Of a stretch of 34,738 nucleotides of DNA, positions 33,283 through 34,738 are shown one piece after another. Source of the stretch: an uncultured Bacteroidales bacterium. Lineage in GTDB: Bacteria; Bacteroidota; Bacteroidia; Bacteroidales; Bacteroidaceae. The position numbers and the translations under genes are program-made. A model generated the notes under the pieces. It saw only the letters and a list, made by a program, of their open reading frames with translations, had not been told where the DNA came from and did no database searches. Positions within the stretch are counted from its first letter, which is position 1. Each line of letters opens with the position of its first letter. The stretch spans positions 1 to 34,738 of the forward strand of contig CADCDP010000035.1 of the NCBI GenBank assembly GCA_902800305.1, written 5' to 3'.

Positions 33283-34569
33283 ATGGCAAAGATACAAATA
33301 AAATCTGAGAAAATCACTCCTTTTGGAGGAATATTTCATGTGAGAGAACTTTTTTCCCGTTTTTTAGGTCCGGTTATCGACAAAGTGCTGGGCATCCGGT
33401 GCACATCATTCGGCTATCAGTATAGTGAGATTGTAGGTTCACTGGCAAGCGTCTACTTCTGTGGTGGCGACTGTGTGGAGGATGTGACCAGCCACCTGAT
33501 GTCCCATCTCTCGCTTCATCCCACTCTGCGCACATGTAGTTCTGACACTATTCTGAGAGCGATTTCAGAACTGGCCGTGGGCAATACGACCTATACATCT
33601 GACACAGGCAGGAGCTATGACTTCAATACGGCCACAATGCTGAACAGCCTGCTGGTAAAGGCGCTCCTGAGTACAGGCCAGCTTGTGGCCGGAGAGTCAT
33701 ACGACCTGGATTTCGACCACCAGTTCATCGAGACGGAGAAGTACGACGCGAAGATGACCTACAAGAAATTCACCGGCTACAGTCCCGGTGTGGCCGTCAT
33801 AGGCGAGCTCATCGTCGGAATAGAGAATCGCGACGGCAATGCCAATGTCCGTTTCCACCAGCAGGACACGCTTGAGCGCATCTTCTCGAATCTTGAGCTG
33901 AACGGAATCCACATCAGGCGCGCCCGTATGGACTGCGGCTCCTGCTCGCGAGAGATTGTGGAGACCATCGAGAGGCACTCCGAGCACTTCTACATCCGCG
34001 CCAACCGCTGCGCCTCGCTCTATGACAGCTTGCTGGCACTGCGGGGATGGAAGAAGGAGGAGATCAACGGCATCGAGTATGAGCTGAACTCCATCACCGT
34101 GGAGAAATGGGAGGGGAAGGCATACCGCCTTGTCATCCAGCGAGAGCGACGCACGGATGGGGAGCGGGACCTGTGGGAGGGAGAATACACCTACCGCTGC
34201 ATTCTGACCAACGACTATACCTCCACCAACCGCGAAATCGTGGAGTTCTACAACCTCAGGGGTGGCAAGGAACGCATCCTCGACGACATGAACAACGGCT
34301 TCGGGTGGGCAAGGCTGCCAAAGTCCTTCATGGCAGAGAATACAGTCTTCCTGCTGTTGACAGCACTCATACGCAACTTCTACAAGTTCCTCATGGACAG
34401 GCTTGACACAAAAGCCTTCGGACTGAAGAGGAACAGCCGTATCAAGGCATTCGTGTTCAAGTTCATCAGCGTGCCTGCCAAGTGGATAAGGACGGCAAGG
34501 CGCTATGAACTGAACATCTACACGGACAACAAGTCATACCTGAACCCTTTTGCTCTCGCTGATGGATGA
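33283..34569 (+). CDS. IS1380-family DDE transposase
   Basis: 428 aa, normal length for the family. N-terminal 'MAKIQIKSEKITPFGGIF' and 'LASVYFCGGDCVEDVTSHL' are typical. Candidate catalytic positions are the Asp in 'SYDLDFDHQFIE', the Asp in 'ARMDCGSCSRE', and the Glu in 'EFYNLRGGKERILDDMNNG', which precedes the family block DMNNGFGWARLP. It catalyses cut-and-paste movement of the element. The frame is intact with no frameshift. The first seven codons recur at 28171-28191 in the remnant copy. Confidence 0.92.
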   Translation: MAKIQIKSEKITPFGGIFHVRELFSRFLGPVIDKVLGIRCTSFGYQYSEIVGSLASVYFCGGDCVEDVTSHLMSHLSLHPTLRTCSSDTILRAISELAVGNTTYTSDTGRSYDFNTATMLNSLLVKALLSTGQLVAGESYDLDFDHQFIETEKYDAKMTYKKFTGYSPGVAVIGELIVGIENRDGNANVRFHQQDTLERIFSNLELNGIHIRRARMDCGSCSREIVETIERHSEHFYIRANRCASLYDSLLALRGWKKEEINGIEYELNSITVEKWEGKAYRLVIQRERRTDGERDLWEGEYTYRCILTNDYTSTNREIVEFYNLRGGKERILDDMNNGFGWARLPKSFMAENTVFLLLTALIRNFYKFLMDRLDTKAFGLKRNSRIKAFVFKFISVPAKWIRTARRYELNIYTDNKSYLNPFALADG

Positions 34570-34738
34570 GCAGGTTTGCTTTGAGGGTTAACCACAACAT
34601 CCCCCACCTGCATGCTTGATGGGGTAAGGGGAATTGTGCCCGATTCAACACATGACGGACTATATTTTAATTTGTTAAGCCATACAAGACACCATAATGT
34701 GAATCTCTAGACGAAAGATTATTAGTTGCGGATTTTAG
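34570..34738 (+). other. Right subterminal region of the IS
   Basis: No gene. Contains a small CCCCCACC...GGGGTAAGGGG region just after the transposase stop and the right inverted end at the window border. Otherwise nothing I can name. Confidence 0.5.

Larger units (their letters stand above)
33119..34738 (+). mobile_element. IS1380-family insertion sequence, probably complete
   Basis: Left end near 33119 reads CCAAATTCCGCAGCAC. The reverse complement of the window end reads CTAAAATCCGCAAC, so the right terminal inverted repeat appears to coincide with the last bases of the window. Between them lies one transposase gene (33283-34569). A -7-like TAACTTTG at 33142-33149 near the left end may drive it. 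Target duplications cannot be checked because the right flank is outside the window. Confidence 0.8.

Overview
The window looks like a chromosomal segment of a Bacteroidales bacterium, most likely Prevotella or a close relative. Visible signs are the Bacteroidetes promoter form (TTTG, 19-21 bp, TAnnTTTG), absence of strong Shine-Dalgarno sites, HU-related 'histone-like' paralogues, a BspA-type repeat protein with a dockerin-like tail, secreted glycosidases ending in short 'GxxIIRTADGK..' or 'GIYIVDGKK' tails, DUF3316 and DUF2723 proteins, and an IS1380-type element. This assignment is an inference; no 16S or other marker is present.

Layout. 1-3530 (+) is a compact housekeeping operon: prfB, a CYTH triphosphatase-like protein, a VanZ-family membrane protein and a sodium symporter of the NSS family. 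3538-5205 (-) is a BspA-like surface protein whose signal peptide is out of frame by one base. 5369-5626 (-) is a small unknown protein. 5686-6152 (-) has no convincing gene but carries its own promoter and a set of nested helices; I propose a structured RNA of about 460 nt. 6271-6689 is a degenerate tandem array of a 23-bp unit, lying between that RNA's promoter and the divergent promoter of a 335-aa unknown protein (6788-7795). This is followed by a DUF5675-like protein and two HU-like proteins ending at a hairpin (9477-9502).

9592-12747 (-) is a secreted multidomain GH98-like glycosidase. 13245-13877 (+) is an HU-like protein fused to a C-terminal helix-turn-helix segment, preceded by 21-bp and 8-bp tandem repeats. 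14044-21210 (+) runs pta, ackA, topoisomerase IV A-subunit (parC), a DUF3316 protein and an S41 peptidase lipoprotein, ending at a clear intrinsic terminator. 21274-27496 (-) carries a polysaccharide deacetylase, a 1149-aa DUF2723/GT117 membrane protein and two tandem FKBP-type isomerases.

Three related cloverleaf-like repeat elements (15052-15177, 16376-16452, 25488-25612) occupy the gaps between a stop codon and the next start codon, always in the same orientation relative to transcription. Two of them fill the gap to within one base.

27500-34738 is a scrambled accessory region. It holds a dispersed repeat with 12-bp inverted ends, a truncated IS1380 left end, and four consecutive minus-strand gene fragments (GH115 N-terminus, ZIP transporter C-terminus, glutathione peroxidase core, group II intron maturase C-terminus). 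It also holds a 1387-aa secreted clan GH-A-like glycosidase and an apparently intact IS1380-family element that reaches the window end. The most interesting novel signals are the candidate structured RNA with its neighbouring 23-bp array, and the stop-to-start filling repeat elements.
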